Part shown: positions 26,606 through 35,933 of the stretch, in pieces
Position numbering within the stretch: position 1 is the stretch's first letter
How the letters are laid out: each line of letters begins with the position of its first letter
Assembly: GCF_003955665.1 (NCBI RefSeq)
Contig: NZ_RXHU01000082.1
Location: forward strand, 62,001-126,000
Direction: 5' to 3'
Length of the DNA: 64,000 bases
Origin: Paenibacillus whitsoniae
Lineage (GTDB): Bacteria; Bacillota; Bacilli; Paenibacillales; NBRC-103111
The notes under the pieces: model-generated
The model's input: the letters and a program-made list of their open reading frames with translations, nothing else
Told to the model about the DNA's origin: nothing
Database searches by the model: none
Translations under genes and position numbers: made by a program

Positions 26606-27310
26606 TCAGCTTTTTTTGCTCTTCAATTGCTGTATTTTATGGCGATTTTCTTGCATGCCAAATTCAATTAACTCTTTTGCCTTTTGTGCATCCCTAGTAC
26701 GAATGGCTTCATACTGGTCAATGTGCCCCTGCAAACTTTCCTCACTCACGCCAAAGACGCGGTTCAACTCTTCCAGATAGTAGGAAAACGGTTCCTTCAC
26801 AACTTGCATAAGTTTAATGAACAAATCATTTTTTGAAGCCTTTACAATATTAAAATGGAATTCATAATCGTGAACGGAGTATTTCACGTAGTCATCTTTG
26901 TTGGCCAGCATTTTTTGCAGCGCTTTGCCAATTTCCTGAATATCCTGCTCATCGGCCCGTTGAACCGCCAAATCAATGCACTTGAACTCAATCGTTTCGC
27001 GGAACTCCATCATGTCCACAAACTCTTTCTCACTCAGGTTCATAATCGGGAAAAATCCATTAAGAATGACCTCATTGACCGAAGGAGAGACAAATGACCC
27101 TTTACCATGGTGCGTAGTAATAATCCCTAAACCTCTAAGTTTCTGAATTGCACTTCTCACACTAATTCGGCTCACATTAAACATCTGGCACAATTCATTC
27201 TCAGAAGGAATCTTGTCACCCGGTTTCCATTTGGAAGTAATAATGTGGCTTTTAATCTGATCGTACACCTCATCCACCACATTCTGCTTTTCGATGGCTC
27301 TTATCATCAT
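26606..27310 (-). CDS. FadR-type GntR regulator
   Basis: 234 residues from the ATG at 27310, which follows GGGAGGTGAAG. The winged helix (VYDQIKSHIITSKWKPGDKIP, SENELCQMFNVSRISVRSAIQKL, with HHGKGSFV wing) is followed by an all-helical FCD ligand domain (MMEFRETIEFKCIDLA, HDYEFHFNIVKASKN) with the usual Asp/His metal-binding positions. FCD regulators often bind sugar acids, which fits the adjacent ManD operon. Longer upstream starts would run through its own operator. It likely represses itself and the operon through the two shared palindromes. Confidence 0.9.
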   Translation of the reverse strand: MMIRAIEKQNVVDEVYDQIKSHIITSKWKPGDKIPSENELCQMFNVSRISVRSAIQKLRGLGIITTHHGKGSFVSPSVNEVILNGFFPIMNLSEKEFVDMMEFRETIEFKCIDLAVQRADEQDIQEIGKALQKMLANKDDYVKYSVHDYEFHFNIVKASKNDLFIKLMQVVKEPFSYYLEELNRVFGVSEESLQGHIDQYEAIRTRDAQKAKELIEFGMQENRHKIQQLKSKKS

Positions 27311-27328
27311 CTTCACCTCCCAACTCGT

Positions 27329-27345
27329 AACTTGTAATACAAGTT
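27329..27345. promoter_or_regulatory. Predicted GntR autoregulatory operator
   Basis: AACTTGTAATACAAGTT is a perfect 17-base palindrome (centre A) located 19 bases before the regulator's start codon, overlapping the place where transcription or the ribosome site would begin. Same motif as at 26572-26588. Confidence 0.8.
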
Positions 27346-27419
27346 TAGCAAATTTTTTTGGATTGGGCAATATGGAATTTTGAAGCACAGGGGCTGTCCT
27401 AAAAGTAGGTCAGCTGGCT

Positions 27420-27512
27420 TATTTTGATAGTGAAGATAAAAGGTATTTCGATTGATCATAGCCCGATCGGCAATATCCTGGATCGTTGTCGCTTCATATC
27501 CTTGAAAGATCG
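27420..27512 (-). pseudogene. Remnant of a TetR-family gene
   Basis: The minus strand encodes GYEATTIQDIADRAMINRNTFYLHYQNKPADLL, given here as GYEATTIQDIADRAM and INRNTFYLHYQNKPADLL: helix-turn-helix of a TetR protein. No matching start precedes it and the frame runs into GGGGCTGTCCTAAAAGTAGG just after, a sequence that resembles an insertion or terminator half-site. Only the DNA-binding segment survives, so it is a dead fragment. Confidence 0.7.
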
Positions 27513-27866
27513 CCGAGCATTGGGACGTAATCGAGGCCATACTGCCGGCAGAAAAACGGAAAAATTCGAACAGTAGATTTTGAAGTTTTGTAGCTGAACC
27601 GCAAGAAAGACATCGCCGATTTTACGGTGATGTCTTTCGCTTCACGACCACTACAGCAAGCTTTATAGCCACCATACGTAGTACGAAACTGCCGATAAAA
27701 TGGAAAAGAGAGCCCAAAAGCGAGCTCTCCTAAAGTACGTATGGAGGTGAACCGTGGCTCAGAAAATTCACACTTCGCCGCGGATGCTTCTGTTATTTGG
27801 AAAGGTGGTATAATTTGAGGAAAACCCTATTAAAAACCTACCTTCTATTATGCATACACAACACGA
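27513..27866. other. Gene-free spacer with two hairpins
   Basis: No gene is supported. It contains a 14-base-arm hairpin (GAAAGACATCGCCG at 27605-27618 with CGGTGATGTCTTTC at 27625-27638) and GAGAGC/GCTCTC (27708-27713, 27724-27729). A GTATGGAGGTGA ribosome-site-like string at 27740 precedes a 19-codon reading frame starting GTGGCTCAGAAAATT; it stops quickly and I do not call it. The whole spacer looks like decayed accessory DNA. Confidence 0.4.
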
Positions 27867-30797
27867 TTAATTGAGCGAATCCAACAGCGTCTTCAGTTGC
27901 GGATTAAGCTCCAGCGCTTTCAAAATGATCTGCAAAGCCTCTGCACGAGTGGCATTTCTTTCGGCATCGAACTTCCCATCCGCTTCACCGCTGATGACAC
28001 CAGCTTGGGCTAAAGCTTTGATCTCGTTTGCAGCGTAAGAATCCTTCAAATCAGTGAAGTTCCCCTTGGTCGCGTCCTTCTCCAAATTGTTAAGGTTGAC
28101 TACGCGGGATAACATGATAACCATTTCCTCCCGTGTAATCGTGTTATCCGGCTTAAACGTATCGTCATCGTAGCCGCCAATTACCCCTGCGTCTTGGAGC
28201 TTTTTAAGAGCATCTTTTGCCCAGTGACGATCAATGTCCTTCAATGTAGTACTAGGATTGTCACCACCCTTTAAATCGAACACACGATTCAAGATCACTG
28301 CAAACTCAGCGCGTGTGATGTTACCGTCCGGCTTGAACGTACCATCGTCGTAACCATCAATCACGTGCAGCTTTACAAAAGTAGTAATGGTCCTCTCAGC
28401 CCAATGTCCCTTGGTGTCCGAAGGATTAACTGCATCTGAAGCTTTATTAGCTTCTTGAATCCGGGTCTCGATATTTTTTACAACATTACTGTCACCCTTC
28501 ACTACATCCGAATTAAACACATCCGTTCCACGATTAGGTGTCGGAGATGGACTCGGCACAGTTTCAAGTTTCGGAATAGCAGGTTGAATGTCATCGTTAG
28601 AAGAACGCGTATCAATTGTAACAACACTGCTTCCTACTACACCGGATCCATCATGTGCGGTTGCCTGAACGGTAACAATACCCGCTTGAGTTGCGACAAG
28701 CACGCCATCGTCATTGATCGTGGCTATCCCTGTGCTAGGAACTACCGACCAAATAACAGTTTTATCCGTTGCATTGTCAGGGGCTGCATTTGCACCGAAC
28801 TGAAGCGTATCTCCAACGTACATTGTCGTACTCGTACTAGACACTGTGATAGCAGTAACCAGCTGAGGTTCTCGTGTAACACTGACCGTATACGTTTTCG
28901 CCGTTCCATCCTGCGCAGTAACTACAAAGTTAATGATATTTGATCCTACATTTAAACTGATCGGATTGTTAACTGGTTCCCCGTTCAAACTCATGACTGC
29001 AGTCGCATGAATATCGGTAGTTGTATATGTAGCTGTCGTGAGAGTTACACTGTTAGGTACAGTCGCCGTGTAAGCATACGTATTTGCACTCACTGTTTGA
29101 TCCAGTGTGATGTCGCTTAAGTTCAATAAACTTAAAGCTGCATTACTTGAACCAGCCCGAGTAACCGTCACCGAATAGCTTTTCATCGTTCCATCTTGTG
29201 CGGTAACCACAACACTAATAACATTAGAGCCTACACTCAGCGGGACTGGATTATTCACCGGGACGCCATTAAGCTTCAATACAGCCGTTGCATGGCTGTC
29301 AGCAGTCGTATAGGTGACTGTGGTTACTGAAACATCGTTTGTCACTGCCGCTGTGTAGACGTACACATTTCCACTCACGGTTTGATCAAGCGTAACATCA
29401 CTTAAATTCAGCGAACTTAAGGCTGCATTTGCAGATAGTGCGTTGACATCCTGAATCACAGTCGCATCTGCGTATCCGGAAGCAGTTATTATTAAGGTAT
29501 GGCGTCCAGTCTGCAACTTACCCGCGTAGAATACAATATTTCCTGCATCGATTGCATAATCCACACCCGGAGTCAACGTGGTGTCGCCGTCCATTACCGC
29601 CTTAATAGCGTTACGCCAATTAGCGTTATCTGTAAATGGGATCACAATATCATGAAGGGAGTCATTGTCTGTTGAATCAGCAGCCAATGTCGGAGAGGGC
29701 GGATACAAAGAACTGACTCTGATTGTTCCTGACAGGTCTGCATAGGCTACAAAAGGAGTGCCGTCGGCTGTAATATAAAGCCCATAATTATTATTAGCCG
29801 GCTCAACCGTAGAGGCTGGCGCGTTGCCGACGAGAGACCAGCTAGAAGTACCTGTATATAGCGTCAGTTTATCGGCATAAGCCGAATCTTTTGCCATATA
29901 ATAATAATTCCCATTCCGTCGACTAACGCTATAGTCGTTCGGATTATCCGTATCGCCTTCCGAGAAATATATATAATAGCCAGATTCGTTGATGAACGGA
30001 TCGCTGGTGAGCAAAATGTGACCTGGATTTCCACTCAATGTGTCCGCAGTCCAAGCTCCAGAAGCAAAATGAACCAAATTGGCATGAAACTTATTCGTAC
30101 CATCTTTTGTCGAGAAGGCCAAGAAAGATGTGCCCGCAACTGTACTAAACGTAATAAAATAAGCCTGATTCGTCGTAAAACCAGGACTCCCCAATGTGTT
30201 CCAAGTGCCCGAAACGCTGCCGTACGCTTTTGCTGTCGCTTTCATGTCATAGTGATAGTCAGAATAAGCAACATAGGGAATACCGCCTCTAACATAGAGG
30301 TTAATGTATGCCGCTCCGCCCTCCGACACTGCTCCTCCGCCCAGCGTGTCCCAACTACTGCCGTTAAATTTCTTGACCCAAAGCCTGTAATCGGCGTCTG
30401 TGTAAGCGACATAAGGAACAGCGTCAGAATCAGCCGGATCGATATACAGGACCACCGCTTTATTACCAGCCAAGGCAGAATCGGCTGCAGCCGTTCCTAT
30501 TGCTGTGTCGCTCAGCGTGTCCCATCCTGTGCCATTATACTTTTTTACCCATACCTGTTTGTTCTCATCGCAATAGGCAACATATGGAACCCCATTCAGC
30601 GCAGATACGGAAAGGGAGCAAGCCGATTGGGACGTCGTTGCAACGGGCTCTAGATTATTCCACACCAGTACATTTGACGCTTTGGCGCTGCTTGCGCCAA
30701 ACGCGAACTGTACAGTCAACACGGCCAGCACCAAAAGCACGTTCATGACGGAGACTAAAATTCGCTTATTTCTTTTGAATAATCCAGTTGATAACAT
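27867..30797 (-). CDS. SLH-anchored cell surface protein
   Basis: 976 residues. After a long Sec signal peptide (to about 40) comes a region of repeated VPYVAY...LWVKKFNGSSWDTL units (about 45-360), which looks like a lectin-like beta-propeller; then a DUF1533-like segment (DNANWRNAIKAVMDGDTTL, about 385-455); two cadherin-like beta-sandwich repeats beginning LSSLNLSDVTLDQT and LSLLNLSDITLDQT (about 460-640); a Big_2 domain (TAITVSSTSTTMYVGDTLQF, 645-735); a linker; and three SLH motifs (GHWAERTITTFVKLHVIDGY, HWAKDALKKLQDAGVIGGY, ANEIKALAQAGVISGEADG) that bind pyruvylated cell-wall polymer. Exposed on the cell wall; ligand unknown. Monocistronic. Confidence 0.9.
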   Translation of the reverse strand: MLSTGLFKRNKRILVSVMNVLLVLAVLTVQFAFGASSAKASNVLVWNNLEPVATTSQSACSLSVSALNGVPYVAYCDENKQVWVKKYNGTGWDTLSDTAIGTAAADSALAGNKAVVLYIDPADSDAVPYVAYTDADYRLWVKKFNGSSWDTLGGGAVSEGGAAYINLYVRGGIPYVAYSDYHYDMKATAKAYGSVSGTWNTLGSPGFTTNQAYFITFSTVAGTSFLAFSTKDGTNKFHANLVHFASGAWTADTLSGNPGHILLTSDPFINESGYYIYFSEGDTDNPNDYSVSRRNGNYYYMAKDSAYADKLTLYTGTSSWSLVGNAPASTVEPANNNYGLYITADGTPFVAYADLSGTIRVSSLYPPSPTLAADSTDNDSLHDIVIPFTDNANWRNAIKAVMDGDTTLTPGVDYAIDAGNIVFYAGKLQTGRHTLIITASGYADATVIQDVNALSANAALSSLNLSDVTLDQTVSGNVYVYTAAVTNDVSVTTVTYTTADSHATAVLKLNGVPVNNPVPLSVGSNVISVVVTAQDGTMKSYSVTVTRAGSSNAALSLLNLSDITLDQTVSANTYAYTATVPNSVTLTTATYTTTDIHATAVMSLNGEPVNNPISLNVGSNIINFVVTAQDGTAKTYTVSVTREPQLVTAITVSSTSTTMYVGDTLQFGANAAPDNATDKTVIWSVVPSTGIATINDDGVLVATQAGIVTVQATAHDGSGVVGSSVVTIDTRSSNDDIQPAIPKLETVPSPSPTPNRGTDVFNSDVVKGDSNVVKNIETRIQEANKASDAVNPSDTKGHWAERTITTFVKLHVIDGYDDGTFKPDGNITRAEFAVILNRVFDLKGGDNPSTTLKDIDRHWAKDALKKLQDAGVIGGYDDDTFKPDNTITREEMVIMLSRVVNLNNLEKDATKGNFTDLKDSYAANEIKALAQAGVISGEADGKFDAERNATRAEALQIILKALELNPQLKTLLDSLN

Positions 30798-31309
30798 ATC
30801 TTTCTATTCCTCCGACTACAATTTATAATCTAATCATTAAGCCTATCACTTAGATAGGTCTTTATTCCCATAAAATTAGTTAGCCTAACCGGTTCGCACT
30901 CCTCCCCTGTCGTTAATTGGCGCCACTTTTCACTCAAATATAGTTATAAAGAACTAAAATATCTATATCATAAACTAATATCGCTAAATCTGCTATGAAA
31001 ATTTTGTCGATTTTACAAGAAAAATCGGATGCTGAAATCCAGTAAGATTTAGCTGCTCTCTGTCCATAAGTAAAAAGCCTCAGCATCACCGCAAATGCAG
31101 TAACACCAAGGCCTTTCATTTTTAAAGTTCTAATGGAGGTGAGTCTTGCATTGGCAAATCCATCTTATTGCTCTTTTTCTTATACGAAGCGAAGTAACCA
31201 TTCATTACCTTTGAAAAGATAAACAAGGAATGTCTACCTGGTTATTGAACTATCGTTCCCCGTAAGCTCAATAAGGGCTGTGAAAACATCTGGAATAGGT
31301 GATGGATAT
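30798..31309. other. Intergenic region between surface protein and dehydratase gene
   Basis: The left part should carry the promoter of the SLH protein on the minus strand, but I see no convincing -35/-10 pair. Around 31132 AATGGAGGTGAG precedes a short frame (TTGCATTGGCAAATCCAT...) that reads MHWQIHLIALFLIRSE and stops; it may be the first codons of a lost transposase, but this is only an impression. Nothing else is supported. Confidence 0.35.
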
Positions 31310-33001
31310 TTATTCAAAAATATCTGTTACTGCACCTTTAGACGCAGAAGAGACAAGTCTTGCATATTTGGCGAGTACGCCAGCGTTTACTTTGAGTGGA
31401 GGCTGCACCCATGCTTGCGCCCGAGCAGCCAGCTCCTCTTCTGTCACGTTAAACATCATCTGCTGCGATTCGCTGTCGATAGTGATGATGTCCCCGTTCC
31501 TGAGCAACGCGATCGGCCCACCTACCTGTGCTTCAGGTGATACATGGCCGACAACGAAGCCATGCGAGCCGCCCGAGAACCTGCCATCGGTCATAAGGGC
31601 CACTTCCCCGCCAAGACCCTTACCTACAATTAGCGCGGTAACCGACAGCATCTCTGGCATACCTGGCCCGCCTTTTGGGCCGCAATAGCGGATAACCACT
31701 ACATCCCCTTTATGGATTTCATTTCTTAAAATAGCTTCCGTTGCCTCATCCTCGCTGTCAAACACCTTTGCCGGGCCGACAAAACGCAGCTTCTTCATTC
31801 CTGACATTTTGGCAACGGCACCTTCAGGGGCTAGGTTGCCTCTAAGCACAACCAAGGGGCCATTCGGCTTCAGCGGCATGCTAATCGGGCGAATAATCTC
31901 CTGATCTTTCTGCAACGGAGCTGCTTCGGCTAGATTCTCCGCCAAGGTCTTACCTGTAACCGTCAGGCAATCACCGTGAAGAAGTCCCTCTGCGAGTAAT
32001 AACTTCATGACGCCAGGAATGCCGCCAATATCGTTCAAATCCTGCATGACATATCGGCCGCTTGGTTTCAGATCTGCTAGATGAGGTACACGCAGGCGGA
32101 TCCGCTCAAAATCGTCCAGTGTTAAATCGACGCCTACCGAATGCGCAATGGCGGGCAAATGCAGGAACGCATTGGTCGAACCGCCCAAAGCCATAACGAC
32201 CGTAATCGCATTCTCAAATGCTTTTTTCGTCATAATGTCTTTCGGATAGATCCCCTGTTCCAGTAGCGAAATGACCTGTTTGCCGGCCGCGGCACATTCT
32301 GCCGCTTTATCAGACGAGATTGCCGGCGTAGAGGAGGAACCGGGCAGGCTCATGCCCATTGCCTCTGCAGCTGCAGCCATTGTATTTGCAGTGTACATGC
32401 CGCCGCAAGCTCCCGGACCCGGGCAGACGCTGCATTCCACCTTATGAAGCTGTTCATCCGTCATTCTTCCATCATGATATTGTCCGACCGCTTCGAAAGC
32501 TGTAACGATATCGACGTCTTTACCGTCGAGCTTGCCCGGTTGAATCGTCCCTCCATATACGTAAACGGAAGGAATATTCAGCCGTCCGATCGCCATTAGA
32601 CAGGCAGGCGTATTTTTGTCGCACCCACCGATCGCCACAACACCGTCAAAGCGCTCGGCTCCTGTAACAATTTCAATCGAATCCGCGATGGCTTCCCGGC
32701 TTGGCAGCGAGAACAGCATGCCTTCATGCCCCATCGATATGCCGTCTGAGACTGTGATCGTATTAAAGATCAGCGGTGCACCGCCATGGTTATGTACCCC
32801 ATGCTTGGCTTGAACGGCCAATTCATTGATGTGCATATTGCACGGAGTAACCTCACTCCACGTGCTGGCTACGCCAATCATCGGCTTTTTGAAATCCTCA
32901 TCTGTAAAACCAACAGCGCGCAGCATCGCTCTGTTCGGTACCCGGTTGGCACCCTCGCTGATGACCTTGCTGCGAATACGAAGATCTTGTCCTTTTCCCA
33001 A
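31310..33001 (-). CDS. ilvD: IlvD/Edd-family dehydratase, probably dihydroxy-acid dehydratase
   Basis: 563 residues, family length. Iron-sulfur cysteines sit in [11 protein letters not shown] and [44 protein letters not shown] and [13 protein letters not shown] are DHAD blocks, and the C-terminal [19 protein letters not shown] is complete. DHAD makes 2-keto acids for branched-chain amino acids, but the gene has no ilvB, ilvN or ilvC neighbours and instead a GntR regulator 20 bases upstream, so a role as sugar-acid dehydratase is a real alternative. Start ATG at 33001. Confidence 0.85.
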   Translation of the reverse strand: MGKGQDLRIRSKVISEGANRVPNRAMLRAVGFTDEDFKKPMIGVASTWSEVTPCNMHINELAVQAKHGVHNHGGAPLIFNTITVSDGISMGHEGMLFSLPSREAIADSIEIVTGAERFDGVVAIGGCDKNTPACLMAIGRLNIPSVYVYGGTIQPGKLDGKDVDIVTAFEAVGQYHDGRMTDEQLHKVECSVCPGPGACGGMYTANTMAAAAEAMGMSLPGSSSTPAISSDKAAECAAAGKQVISLLEQGIYPKDIMTKKAFENAITVVMALGGSTNAFLHLPAIAHSVGVDLTLDDFERIRLRVPHLADLKPSGRYVMQDLNDIGGIPGVMKLLLAEGLLHGDCLTVTGKTLAENLAEAAPLQKDQEIIRPISMPLKPNGPLVVLRGNLAPEGAVAKMSGMKKLRFVGPAKVFDSEDEATEAILRNEIHKGDVVVIRYCGPKGGPGMPEMLSVTALIVGKGLGGEVALMTDGRFSGGSHGFVVGHVSPEAQVGGPIALLRNGDIITIDSESQQMMFNVTEEELAARAQAWVQPPLKVNAGVLAKYARLVSSASKGAVTDIFE

Positions 33002-33021
33002 TGTTACTCGCCCCTCTTTGT

Positions 33022-33696
33022 TTATAGTAGTCCGTGCAGTTCCTGCATCGGACGGATGAAATTTTGCTTCATCATGCCCTGAGCGCGTTTGCTATCGTTG
33101 TTCTCAAAAGCAGCAATTATCGTTGCATGTTCATCGACTGAAGCTTGAGTCGCTGTGATCGGCTGCTTTAGGAATACATATTTAAAACGGCGGATATGGA
33201 TCTGAAGCGATGAGCTGAATGAAGCGATATAAGGATTGTCCGAAAGTTCAATAATCAGGTTATGGAATTGTTCGTCCGCCTCCATGGCTTGGTATGCCTG
33301 ACCGCTCTTAATGGAGCTTTCAAATTCCAGATTAATCGCCCTCAATTGCTCGATTTGCTCGGGCACAATAATTTTTGCGGACACTTCAGCTGCTAGAGCT
33401 TGAAGAGCCGCCATCGTTGAATACATCTTGAAGATGTCATCCTTCTCTATTTCCGTGACTTTTGTTTCTTTTCCAGGATGCATAGAGACGAGCCCTTGTA
33501 CTTCGAGCAACTGAAAGGCTTCCCGAATAGGCGTGCGGCTTACGCCAAGCGACTCCGCCAATTCTGCGTCGATCAGTTTCTCCCCGGGTTGCAGCGTACC
33601 ATCAATAATCCATCGCTGTATTTGAGAGAAGGCTCTTTCTTTTGCAGATATTCGTGCAGGCGAGACAAAATTTTTAGGAACCGGCATAATTATCAT
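33022..33696 (-). CDS. FadR-type GntR regulator next to ilvD
   Basis: About 224 residues: winged helix ([26 protein letters not shown] and [19 protein letters not shown] given in parts: [37 protein letters not shown]) and an FCD ligand domain ([19 protein letters not shown]). It precedes the dehydratase by 20 bases and is probably co-transcribed. ATGs at 33696 and 33687 are both possible; GTGAGG is better spaced for 33687. FCD regulators commonly sense carboxylates. Confidence 0.87.
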   Translation of the reverse strand: MIIMPVPKNFVSPARISAKERAFSQIQRWIIDGTLQPGEKLIDAELAESLGVSRTPIREAFQLLEVQGLVSMHPGKETKVTEIEKDDIFKMYSTMAALQALAAEVSAKIIVPEQIEQLRAINLEFESSIKSGQAYQAMEADEQFHNLIIELSDNPYIASFSSSLQIHIRRFKYVFLKQPITATQASVDEHATIIAAFENNDSKRAQGMMKQNFIRPMQELHGLL

Positions 33697-33716
33697 CCTC
33701 ACTTCCCATCTTCTAA

Positions 33717-33734
33717 TATGCAATATATCGCATA
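33717..33734. promoter_or_regulatory. Predicted operator of the ilvD-linked GntR
   Basis: TATGCAATATATCGCATA is a palindrome with only one mismatched pair, about 20 bases before the regulator start codon. FadR-type regulators bind sites of this size. The motif differs from that of the other GntR gene in this window. Confidence 0.55.
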
Positions 33735-33788
33735 CATATATTTAAAGCAAGCTATTTAAATTAAGACTGATAATTTCCCAATAAAATA

Positions 33789-33809
33789 GCCGCCTGTTTG
33801 ACAGGCAGC
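33789..33809 (-). terminator. Probable terminator after the short TetR gene
   Basis: GC-GCCTGT pairs with ACAGGC-GC around TTG; the minus strand continues TATTTTATT. A second stem (CAGCCGC/GCGGCTG) lies at about 33841-33866, so transcription from the oxidase and TetR genes probably ends in this spacer. Confidence 0.6.
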
Positions 33810-33958
33810 TTTCATTTGATGTATTGGAAATATTGGGTTACAGCCGCCAAAAAATCTTAGCGGCTGCCGAAAGAATTCACTATCCTCCTGTTCGTAATAT
33901 GAGGTCACAGATCATTAACCTATGAATGAGCTGTTGCAACTTGGATATTGCCTGCCCT

Positions 33959-34393
33959 TCAGCTCTCCTTCAATTCAGGCAGGCGTATAGCCACAGCTAT
34001 ATTAAATAGCACCCCTCTTGAAAGGAACACCATCGCCTTCTCCTCGGGATTCGGTATCTTGGATTGACTGAAGGCTTTTAGTACCATCATGTGCACTTCC
34101 CGGAACCCACGCTGCATAACTTCTTGGATCGCACCTTCCTGAATCCGTTCTGAAGACGCAGACTTTACCACTTCGCGGAAGGATGCGATAATCCGAGACC
34201 AGGATACCTCAAGTGCAGTCATAAGCAGCTTCTCTTTTGATGCGAAGAAATGGAAAACATAGGACTGCGAGATTTGTACTCGATCCGCAATCTGTCTCGT
34301 TGTCGCTCTGAAATAGCCGATCTCAGCAAATACATCAATGGCTGCAGCTATGATATCTGACTGACGACAAACGAATGACTTTGTATCTCTCAT
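33959..34393 (-). CDS. TetR-family regulator with an internal deletion
   Basis: 144 residues. The helix-turn-helix is complete (SDIIAAAIDVFAEIGYFRAT, TRQIADRVQISQSYVFHFFASKEKLL). It is a clear paralogue of the 173-residue TetR at 38504-39025, but about 30 residues of the ligand domain (the segment from LLEATLILEYENI to QAQTIRE of the paralogue) are missing in frame, joining VVKSASSERIQE directly to GAIQEVMQRGFREV. TetR proteins need that helix for ligand pocket and dimer, so it could be a DNA-binding variant that no longer responds, or non-functional. AAGGAG precedes the ATG. Confidence 0.8.
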   Translation of the reverse strand: MRDTKSFVCRQSDIIAAAIDVFAEIGYFRATTRQIADRVQISQSYVFHFFASKEKLLMTALEVSWSRIIASFREVVKSASSERIQEGAIQEVMQRGFREVHMMVLKAFSQSKIPNPEEKAMVFLSRGVLFNIAVAIRLPELKES

Positions 34394-34436
34394 CAGAAAA
34401 TTGGCTCCTTTGTGAATAACTAAATTATCGGTTGCA

Positions 34437-35933
34437 TTAAAGGTCTGGAAGATTGCCCGATTTGGTTCCCAAGCGGTATGATGTCGAAATGCCTTCGTAA
34501 TCCAACATCATGCTCATACCCATCGAGGCATGCTTGAGATTATGGCAATGTACCATCCAGAGGCCCGGATTATCGGCTTCCAGGTACAGCTCGTAGGTCT
34601 CACCCTCCTTTGTCAAAAGTGTATCCAGATACACCGGACTACCGCGTAAGGCAACGCCGTTCTTGCTCAAGACGCGGAACACATGTCCATGAATATGAAA
34701 CGGATGGTCACCTCCACCTCTATTGGAAACATTGATGCGTACATGATCCCCTTCTTTTACAATCATTGGGGGGATATCGCTAAAGGCTTTGCCGTTAATG
34801 GATTTGACGAAAAGGTTCTGACCTAGCTCAAGATTGAAAAGCCGATCTGGTTGAACATACAGGGTGGTATCGTTAGGAAGCGGAGTACCATAGTCAATGA
34901 ACGAGAATAGCTGTCCGCCATCCGAATGCTGAGGCTCGCTTCCACTGCCGATCGTAATCGGCAAGTTCTTTGCCATTGGACTACTGATGATTACTTTGCC
35001 CGTATTCGGAACTTGAATAAGCAGATCGTAGCGCTGTCCGGCTCCGATCGGAACTCTCACTCCTTCCAGCAACCCGGGTTCATGAAGATCGTGACCATCC
35101 ATCGCCACACCCCGGAAAGATGCCCCGTCGATATTGAATTCCATCGTTTCATTACCGGCATTGATCAGCCTTAGCCTGGCCTGTTCGCCTGGCTGGCCGG
35201 GGACTGCTATTCCTTCCGCCCTTCCGTTTACCAGCATGGAAGAATCCAGTTGTTGATAAAGTACAGTCGTATCCGATATTGGAGCATCTGATTGGTATCC
35301 TGTTTTTGGTTCAACGATCAGTGCCCCCAGAAGCCCCTTGCTGACTTGAATGGAGCTCATCTGATGGGAGTGATACCAATAAGTACCTGGAGTCGTCGCG
35401 ATGAACGTGTAGGTAAACTGGCCTCCAGGTAGCACAGCATCTTGTGTTAATCCTGCAATGCCGTCCTGCGAACACGGAACCTTAATCCCGTGGAAATGAA
35501 TCGTAACACCGTCTTCGATGTCCTTGTTATGGAGAGTAATAACCACTCTATTACCCTCCGTCACACGAAGCTCGGGACCCGGAGAAGAACCATTAAAGGT
35601 CCAAGCCTTAACCTTCTCGCCATTCGCCAGCTTCAACGTCGTTTGCGCTGCCGTCAGTTCGAACTTGCGAATTGGGGCGGATGATTCAGGAGCAGTCAGG
35701 GAATCACAAGACAACTCGCCTTCTGCAGGGGAATTCTCCATGCCCGCCATGTGCTCCATATGCCCCATCCCTGCCATCTCAGTCATGCCGCCCATCGTAT
35801 GGTGTGCCATGCTCATCTCTACCGGCTTCTGAAGCCGCATTTGCCACAAATAGGTCGATACTGCCGCGCCAATCATAAGTACGATTAGCAAAAGAATCCC
35901 TACATAGATTACCGTTTTCCTTCTAGTCAACAT
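34437..35933 (-). CDS. Multicopper oxidase with Met/His-rich N-terminal segment
   Basis: 498 residues. One N-terminal membrane helix (VIYVGILLLIVLMIGAAVSTY) anchors it outside. Residues about 40-70 are rich in Met and His (MSMAHHTMGGMTEMAGMGHM), a copper-binding composition. The three cupredoxin domains carry all copper ligands: HFHG, WYHSH, HPFHIHGHVF and HCHNLKHASMGM (type-1 Cys, His and axial Met). Such enzymes oxidise phenols or Cu(I). ATG at 35933 follows AAGGTGG and overlaps the SDR stop by 11 bases, so the two are translationally coupled. Confidence 0.92.
   Translation of the reverse strand: MLTRRKTVIYVGILLLIVLMIGAAVSTYLWQMRLQKPVEMSMAHHTMGGMTEMAGMGHMEHMAGMENSPAEGELSCDSLTAPESSAPIRKFELTAAQTTLKLANGEKVKAWTFNGSSPGPELRVTEGNRVVITLHNKDIEDGVTIHFHGIKVPCSQDGIAGLTQDAVLPGGQFTYTFIATTPGTYWYHSHQMSSIQVSKGLLGALIVEPKTGYQSDAPISDTTVLYQQLDSSMLVNGRAEGIAVPGQPGEQARLRLINAGNETMEFNIDGASFRGVAMDGHDLHEPGLLEGVRVPIGAGQRYDLLIQVPNTGKVIISSPMAKNLPITIGSGSEPQHSDGGQLFSFIDYGTPLPNDTTLYVQPDRLFNLELGQNLFVKSINGKAFSDIPPMIVKEGDHVRINVSNRGGGDHPFHIHGHVFRVLSKNGVALRGSPVYLDTLLTKEGETYELYLEADNPGLWMVHCHNLKHASMGMSMMLDYEGISTSYRLGTKSGNLPDL

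Noticed and set aside
27740-27815. GTATGGAGGTGA followed by a short frame (VAQKIHTSPRMLLLF), possibly a transposase start
   Set aside because: Stops after 19 codons and I cannot match it to a transposase.
30934-31119. 61-codon minus-strand frame before the SLH protein
   Set aside because: No ribosome site, no recognisable pattern, and it covers the expected promoter region.
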